Positions 1 to 9,611 of a stretch of 32,187 bases of DNA are shown here, piece by piece. Under the pieces are notes generated by a model. That model searched no databases, was not told where the DNA came from, and saw only the letters and a program-made list of their open reading frames with translations. Each line of letters opens with the position of its first letter. Within the stretch, counting starts at the first letter, position 1. The position numbers and the translations under genes are program-made. Origin of the DNA: Chromatiales bacterium (GTDB taxonomy: Bacteria; Pseudomonadota; Gammaproteobacteria; Chromatiales; Chromatiaceae); assembly GCA_024712425.1 (NCBI GenBank), contig JAKRWE010000013.1, positions 17,516-49,702 of the forward strand, given 5' to 3'.

Positions 1-212
1 TCCTCCTCATCATCACTGGCCTCACCCAGGGAATCGAAGCCCTCGCGCACGATCACATGGCAGGTGGTACAGGCGCAGGACTTCTCGCAGGCGTGCTCGA
101 TCTCGATGTCGTTGGCCAGCGCCGCGTCGCAGATCGTGGTGCCCGGTTCCGCGTCGATGACCGCCCCTTCCGGACACACTTCCTCGTGGGGCAAAAAGAT
201 TATCTTGGGCAT
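1..212 (-). CDS. fdx: 2Fe-2S ferredoxin of the ISC system (partial, C-terminus beyond window edge)
   Basis: Minus-strand translation MPKIIFLPHEEVCPEGAVIDAEPGTTICDAALANDIEIEHACEKSCACTTCHVIVREGFDSLGEASDDEE; adrenodoxin-type cysteine pattern; follows hscA. Confidence 0.93.
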   Translation of the reverse strand, partial: MPKIIFLPHEEVCPEGAVIDAEPGTTICDAALANDIEIEHACEKSCACTTCHVIVREGFDSLGEASDDEE

Positions 213-254
213 GGTTTGTATCCCCTTCCGGTCCGCGCATACGCGGCACCGCGG

Positions 255-2129
255 TTACTCGAATTCATCCACCTTGTGGCCGGCCATGGCCTTGCGGATA
301 TTGCTGTTCATACGTCTTTCGACATAGAACTCGCAGGTCTTCTCCAGGGCGCCGATGCTGCGCTTGATCGCCTCGGCGTCCGTGGCGCTCTCCGCCACCC
401 GACGCAGTTCATCCAGGGCGGCCTCGACGCGTTCGCGCTCGTTACCATCGAGCAGTTCATCCCCGTCCGCCGCCAGGGCGGATTGCAGGGCCTCGACCAC
501 ACGCGCCGCTTCGACCTTCTGCTCGGCCAGGCGCCGCGCTTCCAGATCCTCCCCGGCGTGCTCGATCGAGGACTTGAGCATGTCCGCGATTTCCTCGTCG
601 GTCAGGCCGTAGGACGGTTTGACCTCGATATCGGCCTTCACGCCCTGGCTGAGCTCCTCGGCCTCGACATGCAGCAGACCGTCGGCGTCCACCGAGAAGG
701 TCACGCGTATGCGCGCGGCACCGGCCACCATGGGCGGAATGCCGCGCAACTCGAAGCGCGCCAGGGTGCGGCAGTCGGAGACCAGCTCCCGCTCGCCCTG
801 CAGCACATGGATAGCCATCGCGGTCTGGCCGTCCTTGAGGGTGGTGAACTCCTGCGCCCGCGCCACCGGGATGGTGGTGTTGCGCGGGATAATCTTCTCC
901 ACCAGGCCGCCCATGGTTTCGATGCCCAGCGACAGCGGAATCACGTCCAGCAGCAGCATCTCGTCCTCGGGCTTGTTGCCCGCCAGCACATCCGCCTGCA
1001 GGGCCGCGCCGATGGCCACCACCCGGTCCGGGTCGATATCCACCAGCGGTTCGGTGCCGAAGAACTCGCCGACCTTCTCGCGCACCCGCAGGGCGCGGGT
1101 CGAACCGCCGACCATGACCACGTCCTTGACCTCCTCCGGGGTGACGCCGGCATCGCGCAGGGCGCGCCGGCAGGCGCTGATGGTCTTGCGGATCAGCGGG
1201 TCGACCAGGGTGTTGAAGGTCTCCCGGTCGAGCTGACCCTCCCACTTTCCGCCATCGGGCAGGTCGACGGCGACCGGCACGGAGGCCCGCCCGGCGAGCG
1301 CCTCCTTGGCGGCGCGGGCCTTGTCCATCAGGGCACGCAGCAGGCCCGGTGCGGCATCGCCGCCGATACCCGCCTGCTGCATGATCCACCCGGCCACCGC
1401 GCGGTCGAAATCATCGCCACCCAACGCCGAATCGCCGCCAGTTGCCATGACCTCGAACACACCCCGGTTGAGTCGCAGCACCGAGATGTCGAAGGTGCCG
1501 CCCCCGAGATCGTAAATGGCATGCACGCCGTCCGCCTCGCGGTCCAGGCCGTAGGCCACGGCCGCGGCGGTCGGCTCGTTGAGCAGACGGAACACCTTCA
1601 GACCGGCCAGTTTTGCCGCATCCTTGGTCGCCTGGCGCTGCGCGTCGTCGAAATAGGCCGGCACCGTGATAACCACCCCGGTCAGCTCGCCGCCCAGGGT
1701 CTTCTCCGCACGCTGCGCCAGCACCCGGAGGATCTCGGCCGACACCTCGACTGCACTCACCGGGCCCGCCACCGTCTGGATGCGCGGCACCGCACTGCCG
1801 GAGTCCACGAACCGGTAGGGCAGCGCGTCGCCAAGGGTCTTGAGATCGTCCACTCCGCGGCCGATGAGACGCTTCACCGAGGCAATGGTGTTGTGCGGAT
1901 CCTCCACCCCTGCATCGCGCGCGGCCGCGCCCACGATGACACCGTCCGGGGTATAGCGGACCACCGATGGCAACAGGTGCTCGCCATCCTCGTCCGGCAG
2001 CGTCTCGGCCACGCCGCTGCGCACCGTTGCCACCAGGGAATTGGTCGTGCCCAGGTCGATACCTGCTGCCAGGCGATGCTGATGCGGGGCATCCGACTGG
2101 CCGGGTTCGGCTATCTGCAAAAACGCCAT
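255..2129 (-). CDS. hscA: Fe-S cluster assembly Hsp70 chaperone HscA
   Basis: 624 aa; [33 protein letters not shown]; between hscB and fdx. Confidence 0.97.
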   Translation of the reverse strand: MAFLQIAEPGQSDAPHQHRLAAGIDLGTTNSLVATVRSGVAETLPDEDGEHLLPSVVRYTPDGVIVGAAARDAGVEDPHNTIASVKRLIGRGVDDLKTLGDALPYRFVDSGSAVPRIQTVAGPVSAVEVSAEILRVLAQRAEKTLGGELTGVVITVPAYFDDAQRQATKDAAKLAGLKVFRLLNEPTAAAVAYGLDREADGVHAIYDLGGGTFDISVLRLNRGVFEVMATGGDSALGGDDFDRAVAGWIMQQAGIGGDAAPGLLRALMDKARAAKEALAGRASVPVAVDLPDGGKWEGQLDRETFNTLVDPLIRKTISACRRALRDAGVTPEEVKDVVMVGGSTRALRVREKVGEFFGTEPLVDIDPDRVVAIGAALQADVLAGNKPEDEMLLLDVIPLSLGIETMGGLVEKIIPRNTTIPVARAQEFTTLKDGQTAMAIHVLQGERELVSDCRTLARFELRGIPPMVAGAARIRVTFSVDADGLLHVEAEELSQGVKADIEVKPSYGLTDEEIADMLKSSIEHAGEDLEARRLAEQKVEAARVVEALQSALAADGDELLDGNERERVEAALDELRRVAESATDAEAIKRSIGALEKTCEFYVERRMNSNIRKAMAGHKVDEFE

Positions 2130-2677
2130 CAGATCAACTCTTCCAGTTCGGCCTCGACTGCCTCGGCCTCGTTGTACAACTTGTTGAGAAACTGCATCCG
2201 GTCCACCGACTCGCGCGCGGCCTCGAGCTGCTCGGGCGTGGCGGTCTCCAGCTGCACCGCCAGGCGTGCCACCTCGGCCTCGATCATGCCCCGGATGTCC
2301 CGCATGAGCTCATCGAGGCGCTGCGCCGGATCGTCCTGCCCACGCACATCGGCCAGGGCCTCGCGCAGCTCCATCTGCTGCATGAGAAACGCCGGATCCC
2401 GAGTGATCGCGGTCTCCTGGTCGGTATCGATGCCCTGCAGCTGCAGCATGTAGAGCGCGCGCTTGAGCGGGTCGCGCAGGGTCTGGTAGGCCTCGTTGGC
2501 CAAGGTCGCCTGCTGCAGCGCCAGGCGTTGATCCTGGTCCGACGCACTGGCGTAGCGGTCGGGGTGGACCACCCGCTGCAACTCACGATAGCGATCCGAC
2601 AGCGCACCTGTATCCAGGACATAGGCTACGGGCAGTCCGAACAGGTCGAAGTAGTTGTTTTTGGTCAGATCGATCAT
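2129..2677 (-). CDS. hscB: Fe-S cluster assembly J-domain co-chaperone HscB
   Basis: [46 protein letters not shown] with HPD motif; overlaps hscA start. Confidence 0.95.
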   Translation of the reverse strand: MIDLTKNNYFDLFGLPVAYVLDTGALSDRYRELQRVVHPDRYASASDQDQRLALQQATLANEAYQTLRDPLKRALYMLQLQGIDTDQETAITRDPAFLMQQMELREALADVRGQDDPAQRLDELMRDIRGMIEAEVARLAVQLETATPEQLEAARESVDRMQFLNKLYNEAEAVEAELEELI

Positions 2678-2694
2678 GGTCTCTCTCAAGCAAC

Positions 2695-2780
2695 GACGCC
2701 CGCTCAAGGGAAGCTCCGATTAATTCGTAACACGGCATCTTGCGGCGCCAGAATCAATCAGAGCTTCCCAAGCGGGCGTC
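2695..2780. repeat. Palindrome GACGCCCGCT/AGCGGGCGTC split by a short MITE
   Basis: Left arm 2695-2704 and right arm ending 2780 are reverse complements; removing 2709-2768 plus one CAAG restores GACGCCCGCTCAAGCGGGCGTC. Confidence 0.75.
2709..2768. mobile_element. Short MITE (60 bp), 18-bp terminal inverted repeats, CAAG target duplication (2705-2708, 2769-2772)
   Basis: TIR-L GGAAGCTCCGATTAATTC, TIR-R complement GGAAGCTCTGATTGATTC; ends match those of the 198-bp element at 11694-11891. Confidence 0.8.
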
Positions 2781-2804
2781 CGGAAAGCAGGCACTCTACG
2801 ACCC

Positions 2805-3128
2805 TCAGACAGTAAAACTTTCTCCGCAGCCGCATTCGTCCTTTACGTTGGGATTCTTGAACAGGAAGCCCTCATTCAGCCCCTCCTTGCCGTAATCGAG
2901 CTCGGTGCCGTCGAGATAGACAAGACTCTTCTTGTCCACGATGACTTTCACCCCGTGATCCTCGAAGACCTCATCGTCATCGTTCAGCTCGTCGACGAAC
3001 TCGAGCACATAGGCCATACCGGAGCAGCCCGAGGTCTTGACCCCCAGTCGCACACCGACCCCGGCACCCCGGTTCTCGAGAAAACGCTTGACCCGCTCGG
3101 CCGCCGCTTCGCTCAGGGTAATCGCCAT
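2805..3128 (-). CDS. iscA: Iron-sulfur cluster assembly protein IscA
   Basis: 107 aa [21 protein letters not shown]...[13 protein letters not shown]...[12 protein letters not shown]-type carrier cysteines. Confidence 0.95.
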   Translation of the reverse strand: MAITLSEAAAERVKRFLENRGAGVGVRLGVKTSGCSGMAYVLEFVDELNDDDEVFEDHGVKVIVDKKSLVYLDGTELDYGKEGLNEGFLFKNPNVKDECGCGESFTV

Positions 3129-3139
3129 GACAGCCCCCT

Positions 3140-3523
3140 TCAGCCTTCCTGCTTTTGCTGCAGGTCGTCGATGGCCGCCTTGATGGCATCCTCTGCCAGC
3201 ACCGAACAATGCACCTTGACCGGCGGCAGAGCCAGTTCCTCGGCGATCTCGGTGTTCTTGATCTCGCGCGCCTCGTCCAGGGTCTTGCCCTTGACCCACT
3301 CGGTCAGCAGCGAACTGGAGGCGATCGCAGAACCGCAACCGTAGGTCTTGAACTTGGCGTCCTCGATGACCCCATCGTCGTTGACCTGGATCTGCAGACG
3401 CATGACATCACCGCAGGCGGGCGCACCGACCATACCGGTACCGACGTTCCTGGCTTCCTTGTCCAGGGTCCCGACATTGCGTGGATTTTCGTAATGATCT
3501 ATGACCTTCTCGCTGTACGCCAT
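3140..3523 (-). CDS. iscU: Iron-sulfur cluster scaffold IscU
   Basis: 127 aa [21 protein letters not shown]...[14 protein letters not shown]...[20 protein letters not shown]. Confidence 0.97.
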   Translation of the reverse strand: MAYSEKVIDHYENPRNVGTLDKEARNVGTGMVGAPACGDVMRLQIQVNDDGVIEDAKFKTYGCGSAIASSSLLTEWVKGKTLDEAREIKNTEIAEELALPPVKVHCSVLAEDAIKAAIDDLQQKQEG

Positions 3524-3650
3524 GAACCTCTACCTCATCATTCAGGCCAAAACACAACCGTTCGGAAGACATGCCAAAGACGTTCGGTCTTTGGGATACC
3601 ATCCGGCATCGAAACCGGGATTCCCCAGCAACCCCTTCGCTGAGGGTGAT

Positions 3651-3678
3651 GACCCCCCATCCGCCAGGATGAGGGGTC
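3651..3678 (-). other. 12-bp stem hairpin in the iscU leader
   Basis: GACCCCCCATCC-GCCA-GGATGAGGGGTC, one wobble/mismatch position. Confidence 0.6.
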
Positions 3679-3694
3679 ACGCAAAACCGTTCAC

Positions 3695-3725
3695 GGCGGG
3701 GCACCGGCACGACCGGCGCCCCGCC
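3695..3725 (-). terminator. Strong GC hairpin just after the RRM gene, with a TTTT tract a few nt beyond (possible terminator, attenuator or 3'-stabilising hairpin)
   Basis: GGCGGGGCACCGG-CACGA-CCGGCGCCCCGCC, 13-nt arms with one mismatch, on minus strand followed by GTGAACGGTTTTGC. Confidence 0.55.
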
Positions 3726-3733
3726 CGGGCAGC

Positions 3734-3997
3734 TTAGCGGCGAGGACGATCGTCGCGCGGACGTGCTTCGTTGACGCGAACGTTACGGCCGTTGATCGGC
3801 TGCTCGTTCAGGCCATTGATCGCAGCGTCAGCTTCGCCATCGTCCGGCATCTCCACGAAACCGAAGCCCTTGGAACGGCCGGTATCGCGGTCCATGATCA
3901 CCTTTGCCCTGGCCACCTCGCCGAAGGCCGCGAAGGCCTCCTGCAGGTCGTCGTCAGAAACGCTATAAGCCAGGTTACCCACATAAATATTCTTCAT
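3734..3997 (-). CDS. RNA-binding protein with a single RNA recognition motif (RRM)
   Basis: 87 aa MKNIYVGNLAYSVSDDDLQEAFAAFGEVARAKVIMDRDTGRSKGFGFVEMPDD...; RNP2 (IYVGNL) and RNP1 (KGFGFVEM). Confidence 0.95.
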   Translation of the reverse strand: MKNIYVGNLAYSVSDDDLQEAFAAFGEVARAKVIMDRDTGRSKGFGFVEMPDDGEADAAINGLNEQPINGRNVRVNEARPRDDRPRR

Positions 3998-4261
3998 CGA
4001 ACAAATCTCAACATAAACATGTGTCTTGTCATTTTCGAACTCCCCGCGCCAGACCAAGTCACCCATCTGGCCGGGGATCACCATGCCCATGCTGGCATGC
4101 GTGATTCTGCTATCGCGAAACGACAAGTATGTTGCAATTCCACCGGACCGCCTGGCCGGCGATGAAGAATCCACCTGTGATCACGCCAGGCCCGCCACCC
4201 TCGCGGCAGGCCGATAATTCGCTGCTATACCAAGCATGATACAGCAAGCGGCGCCCGCGCG

Positions 4262-5476
4262 TCAGTGCGCGGCCCACTGTACCGAATTCAGATCGATACC
4301 CTCTTTGTACATATCCCACAACGGACTCAGCTCACGCAGGCGCTCGACCTGCTCCCGCACCTGCCTGATCACGCAGTCCACCTCTTCTTCGGTGGTGAAA
4401 CGTCCCAGGGTAAAGCGGATGGAGCTGTGCGCCAGTTCGTCCGAACGCCCCAGCGCGCGCAGCACATAGCTAGGCTCCAGGCTGGCGGAGGTACAGGCGC
4501 TGCCCGAAGATACCGCCATGTCCTTGAGCGCCATCATCAGGGACTCGCCCTCGACGAAATTGAAGCTCACGTTCAGGTTGCCGGGGATTCGCTGCTGCAG
4601 ATCACCGTTCACATAGACCTCTTCCATGTCCTTGAAGCCATCCCACAGACGATTGCGCAGCGCGAGCAGGCGCTCGTTCTCCGCCGCCATCTCCTCCTTC
4701 GCGATACGAAAGGCCTCGCCCATACCGACCACCTGGTGGGTCGCCAGGGTGCCGGAGCGCATGCCGCGCTCGTGCCCGCCACCGTGCATCTGGGCCTCGA
4801 TACGCACCCGCGGCTTACGCCGCACATACAGCGCGCCCACGCCTTTGGGACCGTAGATCTTGTGCGCCGAGAAACTCATGAGATCGACCGGCATGCGTTC
4901 CAGGTCGATCTCGACCTTGCCCGCGCTCTGCGCCGCATCCACATGGAAGATGACCTTGTTCTCGCGGCAGATCGCGCCGATGGCGTCGATGTCCTGGATC
5001 ACCCCGGTCTCATTGTTGACGTGCATCACCGAGGCCAGGATGGTGTCCTCGCGGATTGCGTCGCGAAAGGCGTCCAGGTCCAGCAGGCCATTCTCCAGTA
5101 CATCCATATAGGTGACCTCGAAGCCTTCGCGCTCGAGCTGGCGACAGGTGTCCAGCACCGCCTTGTGCTCGGTCTTGACCGTGATGATGTGCTTGCCCTT
5201 CTTCTGGTAGAAGTGGGCCGCGCCCTTGAGCGCCAGGTTGTCCGACTCGGTGGCGCCGGAGGTCCAGACGATCTCCTTGGGGTTGGCGTTCACCAGCGCC
5301 GCCACATGGCCGCGCGCCTCGTCGACCAGCTTCTCCGCCCCCCAGCCGAAGGGGTGGGAACGCGAAGCCGGGTTGCCAAAGACACCGTCCGGGGTCAGGC
5401 AGGCGCACAGCTTCTCCGCCACGCGGGGATCCACGGGCGTGGTTGCAGAGTAATCAAGATAGATAGGGAGTTTCAT
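4262..5476 (-). CDS. iscS: Cysteine desulfurase IscS
   Basis: 404 aa [23 protein letters not shown]...[18 protein letters not shown]...[21 protein letters not shown]. Confidence 0.97.
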   Translation of the reverse strand: MKLPIYLDYSATTPVDPRVAEKLCACLTPDGVFGNPASRSHPFGWGAEKLVDEARGHVAALVNANPKEIVWTSGATESDNLALKGAAHFYQKKGKHIITVKTEHKAVLDTCRQLEREGFEVTYMDVLENGLLDLDAFRDAIREDTILASVMHVNNETGVIQDIDAIGAICRENKVIFHVDAAQSAGKVEIDLERMPVDLMSFSAHKIYGPKGVGALYVRRKPRVRIEAQMHGGGHERGMRSGTLATHQVVGMGEAFRIAKEEMAAENERLLALRNRLWDGFKDMEEVYVNGDLQQRIPGNLNVSFNFVEGESLMMALKDMAVSSGSACTSASLEPSYVLRALGRSDELAHSSIRFTLGRFTTEEEVDCVIRQVREQVERLRELSPLWDMYKEGIDLNSVQWAAH

Positions 5477-5500
5477 TACATCTAACCTCTAAATACGGAC

Positions 5501-5968
5501 CTAGCTGATGGCGGTGGGCGACAACGAAGGTGCATCGTCTTCCTGGCGCTTCGCCACCTCCTGCACACAGCGCCGGTGCATCAGGTCATCGAGACTGATG
5601 CGGTTGAGATATTCATAGATCCGCTTGCTGAGATCCTGCCACAGATCATGGGTCAGGCACTGCTGGTTGTCCTGGCAGTTGTGTGCCCCGCCGCAACGGC
5701 GCGTGTCCACGCTCTCGTCGACCGCCGAGATCACCTCTGCGACAAAGATCGAATCCGCGTCGCGCCCCAGGGTATAGCCCCCGCCCGGCCCCCGCACACT
5801 GCTCACCAGGTGCTGCTTGCGCAGGCGCGAGAACAGCTGCTCGAGGTAGGACAGCGAAATGCCCTGGCGCTGCGCGATATCCGCCAGGGTAATGGGGCCC
5901 TCCCCGTGGTGCATGGCCAGATCCAGCATGGCGGTGACCGCGTAGCGGCCCTTGGTCGTCAATCTCAC
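5501..5968 (-). CDS. iscR: Rrf2-family Fe-S regulator IscR (GTG start)
   Basis: [51 protein letters not shown]; 3 conserved cysteines ([13 protein letters not shown]). Confidence 0.96.
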   Translation of the reverse strand: MRLTTKGRYAVTAMLDLAMHHGEGPITLADIAQRQGISLSYLEQLFSRLRKQHLVSSVRGPGGGYTLGRDADSIFVAEVISAVDESVDTRRCGGAHNCQDNQQCLTHDLWQDLSKRIYEYLNRISLDDLMHRRCVQEVAKRQEDDAPSLSPTAIS

Positions 5969-6000
5969 AGCACCAGACTCCGGTGGTTCAACTGCGCGGA

Positions 6001-6028
6001 ACTATACATTACCGACTAAATTAGTCAA
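6001..6028 (-). promoter_or_regulatory. iscR promoter with a type 1-like IscR box overlapping -35/-10
   Basis: Minus strand TTGACTAATTTAGTCGGTAATGTATAGT: -35 TTGACT, 16-nt spacer, -10 TATAGT; box TTGACTAATTTAGTCGGTAAT resembles the recalled consensus YYGACTRWWWYAGTCRRSTAT. Confidence 0.75.
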
Positions 6029-6054
6029 GAATTCCAAGCGTGTTGAAAACCGGG

Positions 6055-6882
6055 TTATTGTGACGAATCTGCCCCCTCTTCCGACACCACCTCGTCCTCG
6101 TCCAGATGCATGCGATCGAGCTCCTCGGCGGTGGAGACGATCTCACACGAAGGCAGGTCCGGCATCTCGCCCGAATCCACGGTCTCCACCCCCATGTGGT
6201 GCATCGCCTCGCACATCTGCTTCATGCGCGTCTCCATCAGGTGCAGGTGGTCCAGCATGCAGTTGACCGCATGCGCCACCGGGTCCGGCGCATCGCGCGT
6301 GACGCCATAGGCATCGAAGCCCATCTTGCTGGCCATCTGCTCCCGGTGCGCCGTGTCCTTCGGTTCCTTTCTCGCCTCGATCAGGCGACCGGGGACGCCC
6401 ACCACGGTGCTGTTCGGCGGAACCGACTTGACCACCACCGCGTTGGATCCGATGCGCGCGCCCTCGCCGATCTCGATCGGCCCCAGCACCTTGGCCCCGG
6501 CACCCACGACCACGCCATCGCGCAGGGTCGGATGCCGCTTACCCTTCTGCCAGCTGGTCCCGCCCAGCGTGACGCCGTGATAGAGCGTGCAATCGTCCCC
6601 GATCACCGCGGTCTCACCGATCACCACGCCCATGCCGTGGTCGATGAAGAAACGGCGCCCGATCTGCGCCGCGGGGTGGATCTCGATACCGGTCAGCCAG
6701 CGCGCCAGGTGCGCGATGATCCGGGCCAACCACTTGGCCCCCAGGTTCCACGTGGCATGCGCAAGCCGGTGAAAGACCAGGGCATGCACGCCGGGATAGG
6801 CGGTGAGAATCTCGAAGGTATTGCGCGCGGCCGGGTCCCGATCGAACACCACGCGCAGGTCTTCACGAAAATTCTCGAACAT
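6055..6882 (-). CDS. cysE: Serine O-acetyltransferase
   Basis: 275 aa; left-handed beta-helix hexapeptides ([50 protein letters not shown]). Confidence 0.93.
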   Translation of the reverse strand: MFENFREDLRVVFDRDPAARNTFEILTAYPGVHALVFHRLAHATWNLGAKWLARIIAHLARWLTGIEIHPAAQIGRRFFIDHGMGVVIGETAVIGDDCTLYHGVTLGGTSWQKGKRHPTLRDGVVVGAGAKVLGPIEIGEGARIGSNAVVVKSVPPNSTVVGVPGRLIEARKEPKDTAHREQMASKMGFDAYGVTRDAPDPVAHAVNCMLDHLHLMETRMKQMCEAMHHMGVETVDSGEMPDLPSCEIVSTAEELDRMHLDEDEVVSEEGADSSQ

Positions 6883-6901
6883 CGGTTACGCCTCGGAACA
6901 G

Positions 6902-7672
6902 TCAGGATTCTTCTTGGCTGGAGCGCTGGCGCATGGATTTTCCGCCCTGCGCCGAGCTCAGTATCCCACGCAGTATATTCACTTCTCGCTCGTCCGGCGC
7001 GGCGCGGTGAAACAGGCGCCGCAGACGGTGCATGATCCGGCCCTCCCTGCCCGGCTGCAGAAAGCCGAAATCGTGCAGCGCCTGTTCGAGGTGCCCGAAG
7101 AAGCCCTCCATCTGCGCCACCGAGGCAGGCACCGCCATGTCGCCGCGACTTGGCGCACCAGCTTCCTGCAACGACTGCATGCGCAGCTCGTAACCGAGCA
7201 CCTGCACCGCCATCGCGATGTTGAGCGAAGAATAATCCGGATTGGCCGGGATGTGCACCAGGTGCGTGCAACGGTCCAGCTCCTGCGCACTGAGGCCCGA
7301 GCTCTCACGTCCGAACACCAGGGCCACCGGACCCTGTGCGGCCCGGCCCAGCGCCAGTTCCATGGCCTCGCGCGGTCCCAGCGCCGTCCAGGATTCCGAA
7401 CGCTTGCGCGCACTCACCCCGATCACCACCGGACAGTCACCCACCGCTTCCTCCAGTGACGATACCACCCGTGCCTGGTGCAGCACATCCCGCGCCCCCG
7501 AGGCCCGTGCATCCGCCTCCGGCGAAGGGAAATGACGCGGGCTGACCAGCACCAGCTGTTGCAGGCACATGTTCTTCATCGCCCGCGCCACCGCACCGAT
7601 ATTGCCGGGGTGGGAGGTCTCGATCAGAACCACGCGGATCGCATCCCGCATCCTGTTATGGGACGATTTCAT
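6902..7672 (-). CDS. trmJ: tRNA (cytidine/uridine-2'-O-)-methyltransferase TrmJ
   Basis: IRVVLIETSHPGNIGAVARAMKNM...LVFGRESSGLSAQEL; SPOUT family; alternative start at 7651. Confidence 0.92.
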   Translation of the reverse strand: MKSSHNRMRDAIRVVLIETSHPGNIGAVARAMKNMCLQQLVLVSPRHFPSPEADARASGARDVLHQARVVSSLEEAVGDCPVVIGVSARKRSESWTALGPREAMELALGRAAQGPVALVFGRESSGLSAQELDRCTHLVHIPANPDYSSLNIAMAVQVLGYELRMQSLQEAGAPSRGDMAVPASVAQMEGFFGHLEQALHDFGFLQPGREGRIMHRLRRLFHRAAPDEREVNILRGILSSAQGGKSMRQRSSQEES

Positions 7673-8697
7673 CCGGCCTGTCCTGTCAGTTGGCGAAGAA
7701 CCCCCGCGCCCCTGTCCGTGAGGCGGTACTGCTGCAGACGACTGCGTGGCCGGTCAGGGATGGTCATCTCGATCAGGCCTTCGTCGAGCGCCGGCTTCAG
7801 GTAGCGTTCACGGAAGGATTTACGGTCGGACAGTCCGAGAGCCGCCTGCAGGGCCTCACGTGTCATCTCGTGCTCCATCACCGCCAGCAGCGCTCTGACT
7901 TGGGGGCTTACTTGGGGGTTCACTTGGGGGGCGCCGAGCACCAGAGCCTCCGCGATCATCTGCAGCATAAAAGTGATGAAGGGTGCCGCATCGGTTTCCT
8001 CGGTACTCCGGGCGATCGCCTCGTAATACCCCGCCTGATGCTCGAAGACCAGGCTCTCCACCGGGATATCGGCGAACAGCGGCTTCCATTGCGCCAGAAT
8101 GAGGGTCTGCCACAGGCGGCCGATACGGCCATTGCCATCGGCAAAGGGATGAATGAATTCGAACTCGTAATGAAATACCGAGCTGGCGATCAAGGGATGA
8201 TCCCCGGTGGACCCCAGCCAGTCCAACAAACCACTCATCAATGCCGGCACCCGGCCGGCAGGCGGCGCCATGTGCAGCACCGTCTGACCGGCCATGACCC
8301 CGACGCCGCTGCGGCGGTAAACGCCCGCCTCTTCGATGAGGCCGCTCATCAGGATCCTGTGGGCCTCCAGCAAATCGCTTTCGGCCTCGGGCCGCCATCC
8401 GGACAGCCGATCATAGGCCGCCAGGGCGTTTCTTACTTCCTGGATATCGCGCGCCGGCGCCATCACGCGTCGCCCCTCGAGCACCGCGGTGATCTGTGCC
8501 TCGCTCAGGGTGTTTCCCTCGATTGCAAGCGAGCCGAGAACCGTCCGGATGCGGTTGGCCCGCCGCAGACGCAGCGCCCTTCCCGCTGTGGCCAGACGCC
8601 CAACCGCCTCGCTGATCTCTGCAACCCGGTTCAGGATCTCCGGGGTGATCGTGTATGGCGGCGTATCGTTCGAGCGTCGCATCGGCCCTGAGCACAC
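7669..8697 (-). CDS. Fic/DOC-family protein with N-terminal inhibitory motif and C-terminal winged-helix-like region
   Basis: FIHPFADGNGRIGRLWQ (Fic motif); SLAIEGN matches the (S/T)xxxE(G/N) inhibitory motif; ATGA overlap with trmJ ORF. Confidence 0.93.
   Translation of the reverse strand: MCSGPMRRSNDTPPYTITPEILNRVAEISEAVGRLATAGRALRLRRANRIRTVLGSLAIEGNTLSEAQITAVLEGRRVMAPARDIQEVRNALAAYDRLSGWRPEAESDLLEAHRILMSGLIEEAGVYRRSGVGVMAGQTVLHMAPPAGRVPALMSGLLDWLGSTGDHPLIASSVFHYEFEFIHPFADGNGRIGRLWQTLILAQWKPLFADIPVESLVFEHQAGYYEAIARSTEETDAAPFITFMLQMIAEALVLGAPQVNPQVSPQVRALLAVMEHEMTREALQAALGLSDRKSFRERYLKPALDEGLIEMTIPDRPRSRLQQYRLTDRGAGVLRQLTGQAG
7898..7933. repeat. 12-nt tandem repeat x3 inside fic encoding PQV-N/S-PQV
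   Basis: acttgggggctt / acttgggggttc / acttggggggcg; protein APQVNPQVSPQV. Confidence 0.8.
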
Positions 8698-8769
8698 GGC
8701 TATACCGCGATCCCCGCCAGCAACTGCGTGATGCCTGAACCAATCATGCTCAAACCGGACCCGTCCTGT

Positions 8770-9567
8770 TCAAAAGCGCATCGCCTCCGGCACATGCGGC
8801 GCCAGGCGTTGCACCATCTCCCGGTGCACGCGCACGTTGCCTGCGATCACATTGCCGCTCTCCAGCTGGCGGCTGCCGCCACGGATGTCGCTGACCGCGC
8901 CACCGGCCTCGCGCACGATCAGGCTGCCGGCGGCGAAGTCCCAGGCCGACAGGCCCAGCTCCCAGAAACCGTCCATGCGCCCGGCGGCCAGCCAACAGAA
9001 ATCCAGCGCCGCCGAGCCCGGACGACGGATACCGGCGGTGTCCTTCACCATGGCCTTGAGCATGCCCAGGTACTCGTCGAGGTAGCGCTGATCACGAAAT
9101 GGAATACCGGTGCCGATCAGCGCACCCTTGAGTATCTTCTGATCGCTGACCCGCAGACGCCGGTCGTTGAGCAGTGCACCGTTGCCACGGCTGGCGGTGA
9201 ACATCTCGTCCCGCACCGGATCGTAGACCGCGGCACTGATCAGCTCGTCGCGATGCTGCAGTGCGATCGAAATCGAGAACTGCGGCAGGCCGTGCAGGTA
9301 GTTGGTGGTGCCATCCAGCGGATCGATGATCCACTGGTACTCGTTGCCATCGTGGGCGCCGCTCTCCTCGGCCAGAATGGCGTGGTGCGGGTAGGCGCGC
9401 CGGATGGTGTCGATGATCGCGTCCTCGGCGGCCCGGTCCACCTCCGACACGTAGTCATTGGTCTGTTTCTCGGTAATGGCCAGGGTCTCGATGCGGTTGA
9501 AATAACGCATCACGACACGCCCGGCCTCGCGCGCGGCGCGTACTGCAATATTGGTTGTGGGATTCAT
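8770..9567 (-). CDS. suhB: Inositol-1-monophosphatase family protein SuhB
   Basis: 265 aa; WIIDPLDGTTNYLHGLPQFSISIAL, LSAWDFAAGSLIVREAGG. Confidence 0.94.
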   Translation of the reverse strand: MNPTTNIAVRAAREAGRVVMRYFNRIETLAITEKQTNDYVSEVDRAAEDAIIDTIRRAYPHHAILAEESGAHDGNEYQWIIDPLDGTTNYLHGLPQFSISIALQHRDELISAAVYDPVRDEMFTASRGNGALLNDRRLRVSDQKILKGALIGTGIPFRDQRYLDEYLGMLKAMVKDTAGIRRPGSAALDFCWLAAGRMDGFWELGLSAWDFAAGSLIVREAGGAVSDIRGGSRQLESGNVIAGNVRVHREMVQRLAPHVPEAMRF

Positions 9568-9611
9568 GGCGCGCGAGGATACGGCAAAAGCCGCTGCTCG
9601 GCCAGCGCCCG

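Noticed and set aside
57-2453. 798-aa plus-strand ORF
   Set aside because: Antisense to hscA/hscB; His/Arg/Gly-rich shadow ORF typical of high-GC DNA.
4265-5485. 406-aa plus-strand ORF
   Set aside because: Antisense shadow of iscS.
7898-7933. Possible CRISPR-like short repeat
   Set aside because: 12-nt units with no spacers, in frame inside fic; no CRISPR array anywhere in the window.
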